64,000 nt of DNA from Sphingomonas natans (GCF_030546695.1 NZ_JAUOTP010000009.1:166634-230633), one strand, 5' to 3'; positions 1-14,907 are shown, counted from the stretch's first letter. The notes: generated by a model from the letters alone, not told the origin. Program-made: numbers and translations.

Positions 1-69
1 GGACCGGCCGCGGCGACCAATGTCCCCGCCGCGTTCAATGATCCGCAGGCGATGACGGGCACGAAATGA
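1..69 (+). CDS. 3' end of an unidentified gene (partial)
   Basis: The frame open from base 1 encodes 22 residues and stops with TGA at 67-69. The tail is rich in Ala, Pro and Asn and shows no recognisable motif. It is followed by a perfect hairpin, which supports a real gene end. The start and most of the gene lie outside the window, so no function can be given. Confidence 0.5.
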   Translation, partial: GPAAATNVPAAFNDPQAMTGTK

Positions 70-76
70 CCCGATC

Positions 77-102
77 CCGCGCCGCCTCGACTGGCGGCGC
101 GG
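77..102 (+). terminator. Hairpin after the partial first gene
   Basis: A 10-bp perfect GC stem (CCGCGCCGCC pairing with GGCGGCGCGG) closes a 6-base loop, 8 bases past the stop codon of the partial first gene. There is no clear T-tract, so it may be a weak intrinsic terminator or only an RNA stabiliser. Confidence 0.4.
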
Positions 103-130
103 TCGTGCTGGGTAAACCGGCGGACGTCGG

Positions 131-1384
131 ATGACGATCGACGACCATCCACTCCGCGCCGCACTCTCCGACGAGATGCATGTCCGCCGGCTTCCCCGGA
201 TGCGCGCACCTTGCCGCCTCATGCAGGTCGTGACCGTCTTGGGCGAACCAAACGCCGATGCAGCGCGCGTGCATATCGAGGCGCTTATGGTCGGCGCGGC
301 GGTGCTGGTCCCGCTGTCCGCTAAATATGGCGTTCTCGCGATCGACGGAATCACGCTTGTCTGGGAACGGCATAGCGAATTTGCGACCTATACGTTGCTG
401 CGTCCCGGCACGACGGCCGAGCCGTTCGATCCTCACGACTTCGATCCGGTACGCCGCATCATCTATGCGGATATGCCGGGCGAGATTATCCGTGCGACGC
501 AGATCGCGTTGATCGCGGACGACGAAGCCGATGCCGCGGTTGCGGACCCGACGCGCTGGTTCACGGACGAGGCGACGATCGTGTGCGATGTCGCCGGCGG
601 GCAGGCGCGGATCATGTCCGATTTCAGGCTCAACGCCGATGGTTATGGCCGTCTGCTCGTGCGCGATCGTGGGCTGCAGCGCAACGAGCCCTCCCAGGTC
701 GTGCTGCAGCTGCAGGAGCTCGGCAATTACCGCAACATGGCGCTGCTGGGCCTGCCGCTCGCGCAGCGGCTGACGCCTGTGGTGACCGGCCTGGAGACAC
801 GCCTTGCCGAACTGACCCATGCGGTATCGGAGCGGTCGTCCGAGGACGACAGGCTGCTCGACGAGTTGACCTATCTCTCCGCGGAGCTCGCCTCGCTGGT
901 CGCCGAGACGCGCTACCGAATGACTGCGACGCGGGCCTATGCGCAGCTAAGCGTCGATCGGGTCGCGAGCCTCAGGATCGGCGAGGTGCGCGGTTACCAG
1001 ACGCTCGACGATTTCACCGAGCGCCGACTGCTGCCCGCGGTGCGCACCTGCGATTCCTTCTCGGCACGGCTCGAGGATATGTCTCAGCGCGCGGCCTGGA
1101 CGAGCGAGTTGCTGCGCACGCGGATCGATACTGCGCTCGCTCGCCAGAACCGGGATCTTCTGGCGTCGGTGGATCGGCGGACGGATCTGCAGCTTCGCTT
1201 GCAGCAGACCGTCGAGCGGCTGTCCGTGGTCGCGATCAGCTATTATCTGGTCGCGTTGATCGGCTATCTGCTCGGCATCGTCACCATCGTGCCGCACGAG
1301 GTGGCGATGGCCATCACTGTGCCGATCGTGCTCATCGGTGTTGCGCTGGCGCTGCGCCGGGCGCGTCGACACGTTATGCAGTAG
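131..1384 (+). CDS. DUF3422 family membrane-anchored protein
   Basis: The 417-residue product begins with the DUF3422-type segment DHPLRAALSDEMHVRR and is mostly soluble and helical. One hydrophobic segment lies near the C-terminus (about residues 370-405), followed by a basic tail. DUF3422 proteins are widespread in Proteobacteria. They look like cytoplasmic domains tethered by a C-terminal membrane segment, and no biochemical role is established. The gene runs convergently to hemA, the last gene of the photosynthesis superoperon. It is probably an ordinary chromosomal neighbour rather than a photosynthesis gene. The family call is firm; the function is unknown. Confidence 0.85.
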   Translation: MTIDDHPLRAALSDEMHVRRLPRMRAPCRLMQVVTVLGEPNADAARVHIEALMVGAAVLVPLSAKYGVLAIDGITLVWERHSEFATYTLLRPGTTAEPFDPHDFDPVRRIIYADMPGEIIRATQIALIADDEADAAVADPTRWFTDEATIVCDVAGGQARIMSDFRLNADGYGRLLVRDRGLQRNEPSQVVLQLQELGNYRNMALLGLPLAQRLTPVVTGLETRLAELTHAVSERSSEDDRLLDELTYLSAELASLVAETRYRMTATRAYAQLSVDRVASLRIGEVRGYQTLDDFTERRLLPAVRTCDSFSARLEDMSQRAAWTSELLRTRIDTALARQNRDLLASVDRRTDLQLRLQQTVERLSVVAISYYLVALIGYLLGIVTIVPHEVAMAITVPIVLIGVALALRRARRHVMQ

Positions 1385-1394
1385 CTATCGACAC

Positions 1395-1439
1395 GACGGG
1401 GCGGCGATGATTGCTCCTTTCGCCTGGGCAAGCCCCGTC
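1395..1439. terminator. Inverted repeat between convergent DUF3422 and hemA genes
   Basis: GACGGGGC at 1395-1402 pairs perfectly with GCCCCGTC at 1432-1439 across a 29-base loop. The repeat fills most of the 69-base gap between two convergent stop codons. The position suits a shared terminator, but the loop is long and there is no T-tract, so this is tentative. Confidence 0.3.
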
Positions 1440-1453
1440 CAGGCGATGCCCGG

Positions 1454-2674
1454 TTACGCCGCCATCGCCCGTCGCGCGAGTTCGCACTGCGACCAGATCT
1501 CACTCAGCGCCTTCACCAGGCGATCCACGTCGCCATCGGTGTGGACTGGCGAGGGAGTGAGGCGCAGCCGCTCGGTGCCGACGGGCACGGTCGGGTAATT
1601 GATCGGCTGGACATAGATACCGTGATTCTCGAGCAGCCAATCGCTGATGCGTTTGCACTTGTGCGCGTCGCCGACCATGATCGGAATGATGTGGCTGGGA
1701 TTGTCCAGGGTCGGGATACCGATCGCATCCAGCCGCCTGCGGACCTGCGCGACCCGGTCGCGATGCCGCGCGCGCTCCATCTGGCTGGTCTTGAGGTGGC
1801 GGATACTGGCAGTGGCACCGGCGGCAAGCGCGGGCGGCAGCGCGGTGGTGAAGATGAATCCGCTGGCGAAGCTGCGAACGAAATCGCACAGTGCAGCGGA
1901 TGCGGCGATATAGCCGCCCATCACCCCGAACGCCTTGCCCAGCGTACCCTCAATCACGGTCAGGCGATCCATCAGCCCTTCGCGCTCAGCAACGCCGCCG
2001 CCGCGCGGGCCGTACAGGCCGACGCCGTGGACCTCGTCCAGATACGACATTGCCTTATGCTTTTCGCACACGTCGAGTATCTCGGCGATCGGCGCGATGT
2101 CGCCGTCCATCGAATAGACGCTCTCGAAGGCGACCAATTTGGGCCGGTCCGGATCAAGCAGCGACAGCCGGCGATCGAGATCCTCGGGTGAGTTGTGTTC
2201 GAACTTATGCACCTCGGCGCGACTGTGCCGGATCCCCTCGATCATGGAGGCATGGTTCAGCGCGTCGGACAGGATAACGCAGCCGGGCAGCCGCGCGCCG
2301 AGCGTACCGAGCGCGGCCCAGTTCGAGACATAGCCGCTGGTGAAGAGCAGCGCCGCTTCCTTGCCATGCAGATCGGCCAATTCCGCTTCCAGCAAGACGT
2401 GGCTGTGGGTCGTGCCCGAGATGTTTCGCGTGCCGCCGGCGCCGGCGCCGCATCGATCCAGCGTCTCGCGCATCGCTTCGAGCACCTTGGGGTGCTGGCC
2501 CATGCCGAGATAGTCGTTTGAGCACCACACCGTCACCGGGCGGGTCTGCTCCCCGAAGAATTGCCGGGCGGCGGGGAAGGCGCCGGCCTTTCGCTCGAGC
2601 TCGGCGAAGATCCGGTAGCGGCCATCCTCCTTAAGCGTCGCCAGCTCGGATTTGAAAAATGCCTCGTAGTTCAT
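1454..2674 (-). CDS. hemA: 5-aminolevulinate synthase
   Basis: This 406-residue PLP enzyme condenses glycine and succinyl-CoA to 5-aminolevulinate, the first tetrapyrrole precursor for both heme and bacteriochlorophyll. The N-terminus carries the AFFKSEL segment usual in alphaproteobacterial ALAS, followed by [13 protein letters not shown]. The PLP-lysine motif is [14 protein letters not shown]. The open frame extends far upstream, but the ATG at 2674 gives the family length and overlaps the puhE stop (ATGA), so it is chosen. As last gene of the bchF-hemA run, its placement ties precursor supply to pigment synthesis. Confidence 0.97.
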   Translation of the reverse strand: MNYEAFFKSELATLKEDGRYRIFAELERKAGAFPAARQFFGEQTRPVTVWCSNDYLGMGQHPKVLEAMRETLDRCGAGAGGTRNISGTTHSHVLLEAELADLHGKEAALLFTSGYVSNWAALGTLGARLPGCVILSDALNHASMIEGIRHSRAEVHKFEHNSPEDLDRRLSLLDPDRPKLVAFESVYSMDGDIAPIAEILDVCEKHKAMSYLDEVHGVGLYGPRGGGVAEREGLMDRLTVIEGTLGKAFGVMGGYIAASAALCDFVRSFASGFIFTTALPPALAAGATASIRHLKTSQMERARHRDRVAQVRRRLDAIGIPTLDNPSHIIPIMVGDAHKCKRISDWLLENHGIYVQPINYPTVPVGTERLRLTPSPVHTDGDVDRLVKALSEIWSQCELARRAMAA

Positions 2675-3474
2675 GCGATCTTCCCCGATCTTGTACCGTT
2701 GATAGCGGCTTTTGCCGCTTGGTGTGAAGTAGATGAGGCCCAGCGCCACATCCTGGCGTCGCGGAGCGGCAGGACGAGAAATAGATGCTCGACCACGCCG
2801 AGCGCGGCGAGCCCGGCGAGCAACGTCGCGCAGGCCGAGGCGCCGCTGCCGGGCGGCGCCCATTCGGCCGCGATCCACGCCCAGGCGGCGATGGCGCTGC
2901 CAAGCAGGATCGAAACCGGGAAAAGCGGGTTCAACGGCGCCTTGCGGAAATAGCTCTTGAGGTAGGCGAGATGAGGCGGGAACACCTCGTCGCTGAGGTT
3001 CGGCACGCCCAGATAAAGATTGAACTTGGCTGAAAGCCGCAACACGAACAGCAGCAGGAAGGCGAGTGGCGCGGCCTGGTTGGCAGCGCCCCATGTCACG
3101 GCCGCCAGCAGGATCGCGGTCGCGGCGATCGCCAGTTCGTGGTGGATGACGGTTGCCGTCGCCGCGGCGAAGCGACGCCAGCCGGTTGCGCCCGGCGGGC
3201 ATATGGCGCGGTTCGGCCCCGCGACGACGCCCATCAGAAAGCTCATCTCGTGCCAGCCCCAGATCACGATGGCCGCAGCGAACCCCACATAGGCGCCGCC
3301 GGCGCTGACATCGTCGGCCTTGATCCAGACCAGCACGATCGCGGCGATCGCCGCGATGCCGGCGAGCTTCAGGCTGGTGGCGAAGGTCTCACGCGGACGG
3401 CTGTCGAGCCACACGATCGTGCCGGTGCCGATGAACCACATGAGAAGCGCGAAGAGGAGCGGCGGGACGGTCAC
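2671..3474 (-). CDS. puhE: Photosynthetic complex assembly protein PuhE
   Basis: A 267-residue polytopic membrane protein (DUF3623 family) with about seven hydrophobic segments. It has the family signatures [12 protein letters not shown] and [15 protein letters not shown]. PuhE modulates reaction-centre and pigment-complex assembly in purple bacteria. The start is GTG at 3474, overlapping the acsF stop, and its own stop overlaps the hemA start. It therefore sits in the standard acsF-puhE-hemA order and is probably translationally coupled on both sides. Confidence 0.93.
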   Translation of the reverse strand: MTVPPLLFALLMWFIGTGTIVWLDSRPRETFATSLKLAGIAAIAAIVLVWIKADDVSAGGAYVGFAAAIVIWGWHEMSFLMGVVAGPNRAICPPGATGWRRFAAATATVIHHELAIAATAILLAAVTWGAANQAAPLAFLLLFVLRLSAKFNLYLGVPNLSDEVFPPHLAYLKSYFRKAPLNPLFPVSILLGSAIAAWAWIAAEWAPPGSGASACATLLAGLAALGVVEHLFLVLPLRDARMWRWASSTSHQAAKAAINGTRSGKIA

Positions 3475-4535
3475 CAGGCCGGGACCATCCGCACGGTTGC
3501 CGGCGCAACGTTGTGCTTAACCGGCGTCAGATACAGTCCGGCGAAGGTGACGGCGGCGGCGCCCGCGAGCCCGACGCGCCGGATGGCGCCGATCAGCCCG
3601 CCCTGCGCCTCCGCCGCATCGGCCCGGCGCGCGATCCGGCACATCCGCTCCAGCCCGCGCACGAAGCGTGGGTTGTCAGTATCGAGCACGACCGGAAACA
3701 CCTGCCGCGTGATCTGCGAGCAGATCGTGAAGACGCGATGGTCATAGTCCGTGGGATCGATCCCGAGCGCCTTGTGGAAGGCGGGGCGGTTGTGATCACG
3801 CACGTACATCGTCGCGTAGACGGCGACGAGGAAGAAGCGGATCCAGAGTTTGTTGATCCCGGCCAGCAGCTTGGGATCTGTCCGCATCAGGATCGCGAAG
3901 GCGTCACCGTGGCGGAACTCGTCATTGCACCACAGTTCGAACCAGTTGAAGATCGGGTGGAAGCGCAGCTCGGGCTGTTTCGCCAGATGGCGGAAGATGG
4001 TGATGTAGCGCGCATAGCCGATTTTCTCGCTGAGATAGGTGGCGTAGAAGATGAATTTCGGCCGGAAATAGGTGTATTTCTTGGTGCGCGTCAGGAAGCC
4101 CAGGTCGATGCCGATGCCGGCATCCTTCAGCGTCTCGTTGATGAAACCGGCATGGCGGCTCTCGTCGCGGCTCATCAGCTTGAAGAGTTGCTTGATGTCC
4201 GGATTGGTCACCCTTTTGGCAATTTCGGCGTAGAGGATGCAGCCTGAGAATTCGGCGGTGAGCGAGCTGACGAGGAAATCGGTGAACTCTTCCCGCAGGC
4301 CATCGGGCAGGCTTTCGATCACGCCGTCGAACGCCGCGGTGCGCTTGAAGTGCAGCCGGTTCGGGTCGCTCGCCATCTCGCCGATAAGCGCGTCCCATTC
4401 TGAGCGGACGGGCGAGACATCGATCCGGTCCATCGCTGCGAAATCGGTCGTGTAGAAGCGCGGGCTCAGCACGGTGTCCTCGCGCGCGATCGCCATCGTA
4501 TCGGCGTCGCTCTTGATGGCGGTGATCGCGTTCAT
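3471..4535 (-). CDS. acsF: Aerobic Mg-protoporphyrin IX monomethyl ester cyclase
   Basis: A 354-residue diiron oxidative cyclase that closes the isocyclic (E) ring to form divinyl protochlorophyllide using O2. The two iron-binding motifs are visible as RDESRHAGF and [10 protein letters not shown]. The C-terminus has a hydrophobic, probably membrane-associated stretch. ATG at 4535 is preferred because it overlaps the stop of the upstream small gene (ATGA), although the frame is open 24 codons further. Presence of AcsF rather than only BchE is the clearest sign that this phototroph makes bacteriochlorophyll in air. Confidence 0.97.
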   Translation of the reverse strand: MNAITAIKSDADTMAIAREDTVLSPRFYTTDFAAMDRIDVSPVRSEWDALIGEMASDPNRLHFKRTAAFDGVIESLPDGLREEFTDFLVSSLTAEFSGCILYAEIAKRVTNPDIKQLFKLMSRDESRHAGFINETLKDAGIGIDLGFLTRTKKYTYFRPKFIFYATYLSEKIGYARYITIFRHLAKQPELRFHPIFNWFELWCNDEFRHGDAFAILMRTDPKLLAGINKLWIRFFLVAVYATMYVRDHNRPAFHKALGIDPTDYDHRVFTICSQITRQVFPVVLDTDNPRFVRGLERMCRIARRADAAEAQGGLIGAIRRVGLAGAAAVTFAGLYLTPVKHNVAPATVRMVPAW

Positions 4536-4828
4536 TTCATGGTCCGATCCGTGAAACTGACGTCGTAGAGTTCGGTCATCTCGAAATGGCCAGCGAGTTT
4601 GGTCCACAGCCGTGCAACCGCGCCGGCATGCTCGACTGTTGCGATCCGCTGGACTACGCGGCGCTCGCCGAAGCCGATGTGGATCGGCGCGCCCTGGATA
4701 CGCACCCGATCGCCCGGCCCGATTGAGACGCCGCCCGCGAGTTCGACATGCGCGTACAGATTTTCGTCGCTATGTTCGAGCTCGACCGTGCAGGGCGTTT
4801 CGAAACGCTTCCGGCGCAAGGAGGTCAT
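4532..4828 (-). CDS. Conserved small protein between puhC and acsF
   Basis: A 98-residue soluble protein with no signal peptide or membrane segment. The ATG at 4828 overlaps the puhC stop and its own stop overlaps the acsF start, so it is embedded in the superoperon. The sequence is rich in beta-type segments ([35 protein letters not shown]) and looks like a small beta-barrel-like domain. I recall an uncharacterised small gene at this position in other sphingomonad photosynthesis clusters. A role in reaction-centre assembly or as a cyclase accessory is inferred from position only. Confidence 0.8.
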   Translation of the reverse strand: MTSLRRKRFETPCTVELEHSDENLYAHVELAGGVSIGPGDRVRIQGAPIHIGFGERRVVQRIATVEHAGAVARLWTKLAGHFEMTELYDVSFTDRTMK

Positions 4829-5304
4829 GCGGCCGGACCTTTCGGCAGCAGCGCCACGAAGGCGGCGCGATTGGCTGATCCGAACGCGGTCATCTCGATC
4901 GAGCGGCCGGTGACGCTGTCGGTCAGCGAGACTTCCCCGTCGCGCCACAGGGCCAACGTAAAGGGCGGTCGGTCGCCGATGCCGCGCATCCGCCGCTCGC
5001 GGGCGAGCCCGCGCATCACGCCCCGGATGAACCCGGTCTGCTGACCTGGCTCAATCACCGAAGCGGTGCCGCCGACGCCGGCATCCTCGATCACGACCGC
5101 CCCGTCGGCCCGATCGACGAAGCGCAGGCTGCGCGACGAGACCAGAGCGACATGGTTGGCCGCGCGCATTGCGATCGGCGAGGCGGAGGCGGGCACGCCG
5201 ACGATGCGCAGGATCGCGACGGCGGTGAAGGCGAACAGCACCAGCGCGCCCGCGATGAACAAGGTGCCGCGTGGCAGCATGTCGGCGTGGCGGTGCGTGC
5301 TCAT
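4825..5304 (-). CDS. puhC: Photosynthetic complex assembly protein PuhC
   Basis: A 159-residue protein with one N-terminal membrane anchor (about residues 12-35) and a periplasmic domain containing FVDRADGAVVIED and GFIRGVMRGLARERR, typical of PuhC. PuhC helps reorganise the reaction centre-LH1 core. It overlaps puhB upstream and the small unknown gene downstream by 4 bases each. Length and topology match the family. Confidence 0.93.
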   Translation of the reverse strand: MSTHRHADMLPRGTLFIAGALVLFAFTAVAILRIVGVPASASPIAMRAANHVALVSSRSLRFVDRADGAVVIEDAGVGGTASVIEPGQQTGFIRGVMRGLARERRMRGIGDRPPFTLALWRDGEVSLTDSVTGRSIEMTAFGSANRAAFVALLPKGPAA

Positions 5305-5939
5305 GCCGCCACCGCATCCGCAAAGGACGGGGCCCGCTGCGTCTGCGGTTTCGCGATGGCGGCCGGGGCCTGATGCTGCGCGGCGCGGCAGCTATCGGCG
5401 ATCAGCGCTGCGACCGCTTGCGCTTCGGGGATGGCGCGGAGCATCGGGCGCGGGCGCACGAACGTCCACGGCCGGGCATGCGGCCACAGCGCGAGGATGC
5501 CGAGCTTGGCGGGGCCGGCGATCTCCAGCGGCACGTCGCCAGTCCCGTTCGCGCGGGTGGCGAGGTCGACCGACCCGATCATGCCGAGCGGCAGGTTGAC
5601 GCATTTGGGCACGGCGATGCCGATGCGCAGCACGATCCGGCGATCGGTCAGCGTATAGACCGTCGATCGCGCGGCCGCCCAGGCCAAAAGGTGCAGCAGC
5701 ACAACCGCGAGCGCGCCGAGCGCGATCGTCATCTCCAGGCCCAAATAGCCGCCGTGCGTCGTGAACGCGCTGGCGCCCGCCCAGCCGGTGAGCAGCGCGA
5801 AATAGCCCGCTACCAGCCGCGTGTGATAGGCCGTACGCGCCAGTGTGCGCCAGTCGGGCGCGCCCTGCCACAGGATCGTCTCGCCGGCGGGGAGATAGCC
5901 GGGAAGGCCGCGGATCGGCTCATGATCATATTCTGTCAC
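5301..5939 (-). CDS. puhB: Photosynthetic complex assembly protein PuhB (PH-like domain)
   Basis: A 212-residue protein that starts with the family signature GLPGYLPAGETILWQGAP, has about three membrane segments, and carries a PH-like domain (YTLTDRRIVLRIG). PuhB assists reaction-centre assembly. The gene overlaps puhA and puhC by 4 bases. The low-complexity C-terminal stretch (APAAIAKPQTQRAP) is probably a flexible tail. Confidence 0.94.
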   Translation of the reverse strand: MTEYDHEPIRGLPGYLPAGETILWQGAPDWRTLARTAYHTRLVAGYFALLTGWAGASAFTTHGGYLGLEMTIALGALAVVLLHLLAWAAARSTVYTLTDRRIVLRIGIAVPKCVNLPLGMIGSVDLATRANGTGDVPLEIAGPAKLGILALWPHARPWTFVRPRPMLRAIPEAQAVAALIADSCRAAQHQAPAAIAKPQTQRAPSFADAVAA

Positions 5940-6703
5940 AGCCAGGGCTCCTGGCGGCCGGCATTGGCGTAGAGATAGCCGCCGCCGAAATAGGCCTGCA
6001 CGCGCTCCTCCTCATACAAGGTGATCTGGTCGGTCGCCCCCAGCCGGGGGACGCCGGCGAACTGCGCGGCGTTGAGCGCATCGATCACGATGCGGCGGCG
6101 GCGGTGATCGAGCTTTGCCATCATCATCGGGGCGAGCAAGGGCCCGCCTTCAGCTTCGAGCTGGAGATAGCGGACCAGCCGATCGGCGGTATCGATCCAC
6201 AAGCTGATGACATGGCCGGCCACCGCGCCGTCCGCGCCGATCACGGGCCAGCCCGACAGATCCGAATCCTCGCGCGCGATACCATAGCCCGCCGCGCTGC
6301 CGAGCGGCACGATCCGGGGATGCCCGTCCATGTCGAGATCGGGCCGTTTGGCCCGATCGGCCCACGCCGCGGGACCGATGCCATCGATCAGCGGATCGCC
6401 GGTCGGTGCGTAGGGCGCGCCGTGAGAACGTTCCGTCCGCCGCGCCGCGATGTCGAAGAGCTCGCGGCCTTTGGTCGGCGTGGTGACGATACCGTGATCG
6501 AACGGCAGCAGGAAGGATTTGGGCGAGGCTGCGGAAAGCGGGCCACCGGGCACGGCCTGCCGCCCGGTCAGTTCATCCTCAAGCGGATAGCCCTCGCGGC
6601 GATCCTCCCGGCGCAGGTAGATGACCAGGCAGATGAAGAACAGGACGAACGCCCAGAACACGAGCAGGGCGACGTCGATCCCGGCCGTCAGATTGGGATG
6701 CAT
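5936..6703 (-). CDS. puhA: Photosynthetic reaction centre H subunit
   Basis: A 255-residue protein with a single N-terminal transmembrane helix (about residues 9-31) followed by YLRREDRREGYPLE and a cytoplasmic PRC-barrel domain. Residues such as GDPLIDGIGPAAWADRAKRP are typical of the H subunit. It caps the L/M core on the cytoplasmic side and gates proton transfer to QB. An AAAGGGG ribosome site precedes the ATG at 6703. It follows lhaA by 13 bases, the usual lhaA-puhA order. The L and M partner genes (pufLM) are not in this window. Confidence 0.97.
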   Translation of the reverse strand: MHPNLTAGIDVALLVFWAFVLFFICLVIYLRREDRREGYPLEDELTGRQAVPGGPLSAASPKSFLLPFDHGIVTTPTKGRELFDIAARRTERSHGAPYAPTGDPLIDGIGPAAWADRAKRPDLDMDGHPRIVPLGSAAGYGIAREDSDLSGWPVIGADGAVAGHVISLWIDTADRLVRYLQLEAEGGPLLAPMMMAKLDHRRRRIVIDALNAAQFAGVPRLGATDQITLYEEERVQAYFGGGYLYANAGRQEPWL

Positions 6704-6716
6704 CGGACTTCCCCTT

Positions 6717-8228
6717 TCATATCGGAAACTCTCGCAGGCCGAAGCGCCCGGCCTCGGGAAGCGGAACGGCGCCGCCGCGGACCAGCGGCCCGAGCGCGAT
6801 CAGCGTGCACAACAGCAAAAGTATCTCTATCCCGTAGACGAAGGCGTAGCCGGTCGCGGGGCCGGCCAGCGTCGGCCCCAAACGGCCCGCAATCGCCGCC
6901 TGCGAGATTAGATCCCGCGCGAAGGCGCCGAGCGCTATCGCCAAGCCGGAACAGGTCGCCTGGACGGCGCCCCAGGTGCCGAGCGCGAGACCTGTGCGGC
7001 CGCCCAGCGCTTTGTCGTCGGAAAGCGCCATCGCCGCCGTCAGCGTGCCGACCGAGAACAGACCTCCGCCGAGCCCGATGAAGGCGGCGCCGATCGCGAG
7101 CAACGCCACCGAATGCAGCGGCCCGGCGAAGAGGACGAACAAGAACGCGCCGATGCCGGCAACGCCGCCGAAACCCGCCAGCCGATGCGGATCGCCACCC
7201 TCACCAAGGCGATTGGCGGCATGGGCAAAGCCTGCGAGCATGCCGACCGCCCAGAGAGCGGTGAGCGAGGTGGTGGCACCGACCGTCAGTCCGAGAATCT
7301 GGCCGCCATAGGGCTCCAGCAATACATCCTGCATACTGAACGCCGCCGCCCCCAGGCCGACCGCGACGAGCAGCCGCATCGTGCGCCGCCGGGCGATGAA
7401 CATCCTCCAGACGTCGCGGAAGGCCGGCTGAATGTCGCGGACAACCGTGGCGGCGCGGTTGCGCGCCTCCTGCTTCCATAGGGCGATCAGATTGAGGATC
7501 ATCGTCAAGGCGGCGGCGCCCTGGACGATTTGGACCAGCTTGGTCGGCGTGAAATCCGCGAGCAGCCGGCCGATCACGATCGCGCTGACCATCATGCCGA
7601 CCAGCAGCATCATGTAGAGCAACGCAACGACGCGCGGGCGGGCGTCTTCGGGCGCCAGATCGGTGGCGAGCGCGAGGCCGGCGGTCTGCGTGGTGTGCAT
7701 GCCAGCGCCGACCAGCAGGAAGCCCGCCGCCGCGCCGAGATGGCCGACGAAGGCCGGCCCGGTGCCGCCACCCGACATCACCAGCAGCGCGAAGGGCAAG
7801 ATCGCGAGCCCGCCGAACTGCATGAGCGTGCCGAACCAGATATACGGCACCCGCTTCCAGCCAAGCAGCGACGCATGATGATCGGACTTGAAGCCGATGA
7901 GCGCGCGCAACGGCGCGAACAGCAGCGGCAGCGACACCATCACCGCGACGAGGCTCGCGGACATGCCGAGTTCGACGATCATAACCCGGTTGAGCGTGCC
8001 GGTCAGCAGCACCGCTGCCATGCCGACCGATATCTGGAACAGCGACAGACGCAGCAGGCGGCCGAGCGGCAGATCCGCGGTCGCGGCATCGGCGAACGGG
8101 AGGAAGCGCGTGCCGGGCCGGTTCCAGAATGCACCGCTCCTCAGGCTCTCGAGGCGCGCGGAGCCGCCCGCGCTGTCCTGCGCAACAGGCGGCGTCAACG
8201 AGGCCTTCAAGGCATTCAGATGGCTCAC
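6717..8228 (-). CDS. lhaA: LH1 assembly protein LhaA (PucC-type MFS family)
   Basis: A 503-residue, roughly 12-helix membrane protein of the BCD/PucC branch of the major facilitator fold. Signatures include LLTGTLNRVMIVELG and the loop FKSDHHASLLGWKRVPYIW, both typical of LhaA. The family delivers bacteriochlorophyll to, or assists insertion of, light-harvesting polypeptides. It starts with GTG at 8228, overlapping the bchM stop (GTGA). A second family member lies at 20238-21542 between bchG and bchP. Confidence 0.95.
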   Translation of the reverse strand: MSHLNALKASLTPPVAQDSAGGSARLESLRSGAFWNRPGTRFLPFADAATADLPLGRLLRLSLFQISVGMAAVLLTGTLNRVMIVELGMSASLVAVMVSLPLLFAPLRALIGFKSDHHASLLGWKRVPYIWFGTLMQFGGLAILPFALLVMSGGGTGPAFVGHLGAAAGFLLVGAGMHTTQTAGLALATDLAPEDARPRVVALLYMMLLVGMMVSAIVIGRLLADFTPTKLVQIVQGAAALTMILNLIALWKQEARNRAATVVRDIQPAFRDVWRMFIARRRTMRLLVAVGLGAAAFSMQDVLLEPYGGQILGLTVGATTSLTALWAVGMLAGFAHAANRLGEGGDPHRLAGFGGVAGIGAFLFVLFAGPLHSVALLAIGAAFIGLGGGLFSVGTLTAAMALSDDKALGGRTGLALGTWGAVQATCSGLAIALGAFARDLISQAAIAGRLGPTLAGPATGYAFVYGIEILLLLCTLIALGPLVRGGAVPLPEAGRFGLREFPI

Positions 8229-8910
8229 CCGACCACCACCTCCATCGCATGGCTGGTATAGAAGCTCGCCGAGATGCGCCGGTCCCGACCGATCCGGGCG
8301 TGCGGCAGGGCGTTGCGGATCAGGGTGCGGAGAAACCGGTCCCGCACCGGGAGGATAGCGGGCGAGCGATCGGCGCGTGGGAAAAGCCGCCCCACGCCGA
8401 GCATCGCCATCAGGAGCGGCGTTTGCGGGGCGAACGTAAAGGCGATCGAGCCGCGTGTATTTTCAGCCAGCCGCGCCAGTACCGCGACGATGTCGAACGA
8501 CTTGTAGTGGATCAGCGAATCCATAGCGACGACGTGATCGAACCGACCGAGCGTGGGATCGATCATCTCGCCGACGCGCCAGTCGATGCAGGGACCCGCC
8601 GGCGCGCGATCGCGCGCGATCGCTACTAGGCTCCCCGCCACATCGACTGCGACGACGTCCGCGCCGCGCCGTGCGGCTTCCACCGCCAGTGCGCCCGTGC
8701 CGCAGCCGGCATCCAGCACGCGCAGCCCGCGCAGATCGGCGGGTAGCCACGACAGCAACGTATCGCGCATCTCGGCACGCCCTGCGCGGACGGCGGCGCG
8801 GATTCCGCTGACCGGCGCATCGGAGGTGAGCTGCTCCCACGCCTTCGTCGCGGTCCGGTCGAAATAGGTTTCGAGGTTCCCGCGGTAGCGATCGTAAGTC
8901 GCCGTCGTCA

Positions 8911-8911
<1 letters not shown>
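8225..8911 (-). CDS. bchM: Mg-protoporphyrin IX O-methyltransferase
   Basis: A 228-residue SAM-dependent methyltransferase with the SAM motif VLDAGCGTGALAVEAARRG. It forms Mg-protoporphyrin IX monomethyl ester, the substrate of AcsF. The N-terminal segment YRGNLETYFDRTA is a BchM hallmark. ATG at 8911 shares its A with the TGA stop of bchL (TGATG), which fixes the start even though the frame is open 25 codons upstream. Confidence 0.96.
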
Positions 8912-13343
<4,432 letters not shown>

Positions 13344-13354
<11 letters not shown>

Positions 13355-14903
13355 AATGCGCCTTTGCGTCGTACAGCGTGTCCAACGTGATTGCAGCGAG
13401 CCCCCGCTCGGCGGCGAACTTTTCGGTATTTCGCCGCGCCTTGCCGCGCACGAAGAACGGGATCTTGAGCAGTTCGCGTTCGGCGTCCGACTGCCATTCC
13501 GCGCGCTCGCCGGCGGAAGCGGGCGGGGACGAGGGTTCCGCCATCGTCGATACCCTGTCGGCAGGGAGTGGGGCGGGACCGCAATGGCCGAGATGGCTTG
13601 CACCGCCGGCGTCCGAAAACTCGAAATCGTCGCGGAACATCGTCAGGAGATGCTCCTCCAGACCCATCACCAGCGGATGGACCCAGGTGTCGAACAGCAC
13701 ATTCGCGCCTTCGAACCCCATTTGCGGGCTGTAGCGGGCGGGAAAATCCTGAACGTGGAACGGCGCCGAGATTACCGCGCACGGAATGCGCAACCTCTTG
13801 GCGATGTGGCGCTCCATCTGCGTACCGAGCACCAGCTCCGGCTGGAGCGCCTGGATCGCCTCCTCGACAGCGAGATAATCGTCGGTGATCAGCGGTTCGA
13901 GTCCGTGGGACGCGGCCGCCTCGCGCAGGTCGCGCGCGAATTCGCGGTTGTAGCAGCCCAGCCCGACGACCTCGAAGCCGAGTTCGTCGCGCGCGACGCG
14001 CGCTGCGGCGATCGCGTGGGTGGCGTTGCCGAAAATGAAGACGCGCTTGCCCGTCAGATAGGTCGAGTCTACCGAACGGCTCCACCAGGGCAGGTTCGAG
14101 CCGGTGAGCGCGGCGGACGGATCGACGTCGGCGAGAGCCGCGACCTGCGCGATGAAATCGCGCGTCGCGCCGTGGCCGATCGGAACAGTACGGACGGTCT
14201 TCTGACCGAACTGTCTTTCGAGCCAGCGGCAGGTCGTGTCGGCGATCTCCGGGTAGAGGCAGATGTTGAAACCGGCTGCAGGAAGCCGCGCGAGATCATC
14301 GGGAGTCGCACCCAGCGGGGCGGTGACGTTGACGGCGATGCCGAGCGTCTCCAGCAGGCGCGTGATCTCGATGACGTCGTCGCGGTGGCGGAAGCCGAGC
14401 GCGGTGGGGCCGAGGAGATTGGCGCTGGGTCGGTCACCGGCGGAGCGGGGCGCGCGTTCCGTGCCCGGACTCATCGTGCGGACGAGCCGGTAGAACGTTT
14501 CGGCCGCGCCCCAATTCTCCTTTCGCTGATAGCTCGGCAATTCCAGCGCGACGACCGGACAGGGCAGCCGCATCGCATCGGCGAGGCCGGCAGGATCGTC
14601 TTGGATCAGCTCGGCCGTGCAGGAGGCGCTGACCAGCATCGCCTGCGGCGTGAACCGTACATAAGCGTCGCGGGCCGCCGTCTGGAACAGCTCGGCGGTG
14701 TCCTTGCCGAGATCGCGCGCCTGGAAGGTGGTGTAGGTGACCGGTGGGCGCTTGCCGCGCCTCTCGATCATCGTGAACAGCAGGTCGGCGTAGGTATCGC
14801 CCTGCGGCGCGTGAAGGACGTAGTGAACGCCCTCCATCGCCGCTGCGACGCGCATCGCGCCGACGTGAGGGGGGCCTTCATAGGTCCAGACCGTGAGCTG
14901 CAT
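13344..14903 (-). CDS. bchB: Dark-operative protochlorophyllide reductase subunit B
   Basis: The 519-residue NifK-like beta subunit of the BchNB component. The N-terminus is [20 protein letters not shown], and [17 protein letters not shown] is present. The C-terminal segment ([20 protein letters not shown]) matches the light-independent reductase C-terminal domain. It forms the active site and helps hold the NB cluster with BchN. The gene overlaps bchH by 11 bases and follows bchN by 4 bases. Confidence 0.97.
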
Positions 14904-14907
14904 CGCC

